From Candidatus Woesearchaeota archaeon (GTDB lineage Archaea > Nanobdellota > Nanobdellia > Woesearchaeales > GW2011-AR4), in assembly GCA_013330825.1 (NCBI GenBank), contig DUHN01000073.1, positions 1 to 5,900 on the forward strand: a stretch of 5,900 nt of DNA, read 5' to 3'. Under the pieces are notes generated by a model. That model had not been told where the DNA came from, ran no database searches, and saw nothing but the letters and a program-made list of their open reading frames with translations. Below, piece after piece: positions 5,679-5,900 of this stretch. The position numbers and the translations under genes are program-made. Position 1 is the first letter of the stretch; every line of letters starts with the position of its first letter.

Positions 5679-5863
5679 GCAAACCGGCAGCGTTCAAAAT
5701 GAAGGGCACCGGCATCAGTGAAACGCTGGTGGTTCGGGTATCAAGGGCGTCGCGAGGGGTTGCTCCCTACGGGAACGCAGCCCTACAAATCTCGGTTGAG
5801 GAGCGTTTCAAGCCGGTGCCCCGGAGCGTAGCGGAGAGTTTGAACGCTGCCCCCGGCAAACCG
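5679..5863 (+). repeat. Structured intergenic repeat, copy 2
   Basis: Same design as the copy at 3164-3342. Direct repeats GCAAACCG (5679-5686 and 5856-5863) bound it, again inside CAGCAAACC on the left. Arms: P1 GGCAGCGTTCAAA (5686-5698) with 5839-5851, 13 bp perfect; P2 GGGCACCGGC (5704-5713) with 5812-5821; P3 TGAAACGCT (5719-5727) with 5802-5810; P4 AGGGC (5744-5748) with GCCCT (5780-5784); P5 GCG (5752-5754) with CGC (5776-5778); P6 5755-5759 with 5764-5768 closing a TTGC loop. The 3' side between P2 and P1 carries GCGTAGC. It lies between the methyltransferase-like gene and a promoter leading out of the window. No coding potential is evident. Confidence 0.8.
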
Positions 5864-5869
5864 CAAAGG

Positions 5870-5877
5870 TTTTTATA
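5870..5877 (+). promoter_or_regulatory. TATA box of a gene beyond the right edge
   Basis: TTTTTATA, with GCAAAGG just upstream, resembles the other promoters here. A point 24-25 bases downstream falls at about 5899, where the window ends in AT; if the next base is G this would be a leaderless ATG. Alternatively GCCGGGAT (5893-5900) could be the first seven acceptor bases of a tRNA plus the near-universal T at position 8. The sequence stops too early to choose. Confidence 0.5.
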
Positions 5878-5900
5878 CGCCGTCCCGGTCTCGCCGGGAT

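Noticed and set aside
3164..5863. CRISPR array or classical MITE
   Set aside because: There are only two units 2.3 kb apart with no regular spacers, and the terminal inverted arms are not conserved between copies as MITE ends would be.

Overview
The window looks archaeal. Each upstream region that can be read carries a TATA box (TTTAAATT, ATATAAAT, TTTATATA type). In two of them the TATA centre lies about 24-25 bases before an ATG, the spacing expected of leaderless archaeal mRNAs. One short-leader gene has an archaeal GGTGAT Shine-Dalgarno site. The small membrane families present (DUF3096-like, DUF4383-like) and a GC-rich coding sequence fit an uncultivated archaeon, possibly of the DPANN type, but the window alone cannot fix the lineage.

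Layout from left to right: a tiny two-helix membrane protein (+); a GCS2-type glutamate-cysteine ligase-like carboxylate-amine ligase (-); a divergent promoter region with an 11-bp inverted repeat; a gamma-glutamylcyclotransferase-fold protein with a long N-terminal extension (+); a 179-bp structured repeat (copy 1); an N-formylglutamate amidohydrolase-fold enzyme with its own N-terminal extension (+); a converging DUF4383-like membrane protein (-) with a clear hairpin plus poly-T terminator; a divergent class I SAM-methyltransferase-fold protein (+); the second copy of the structured repeat; and a promoter pointing out of the right edge.

Two things stand out. First, three neighbouring genes (ligase, cyclotransferase, amidohydrolase) belong to families that make or break amide bonds on the carboxylates of glutamate-like molecules. 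Together they suggest a small pathway building and recycling a gamma-glutamyl or N-acyl-glutamyl compound, product unknown. Second, the two intergenic repeats share one branched fold and matching 8-base direct repeats at their ends. Their outer 13-bp stems are unrelated in sequence but perfectly self-complementary, and paired changes occur inside the conserved core. Each sits 6-14 bases after a stop codon and 7-8 bases before the TATA box of the next gene. They are the best candidates here for something undescribed: a structured RNA, or a hairpin mobile element.
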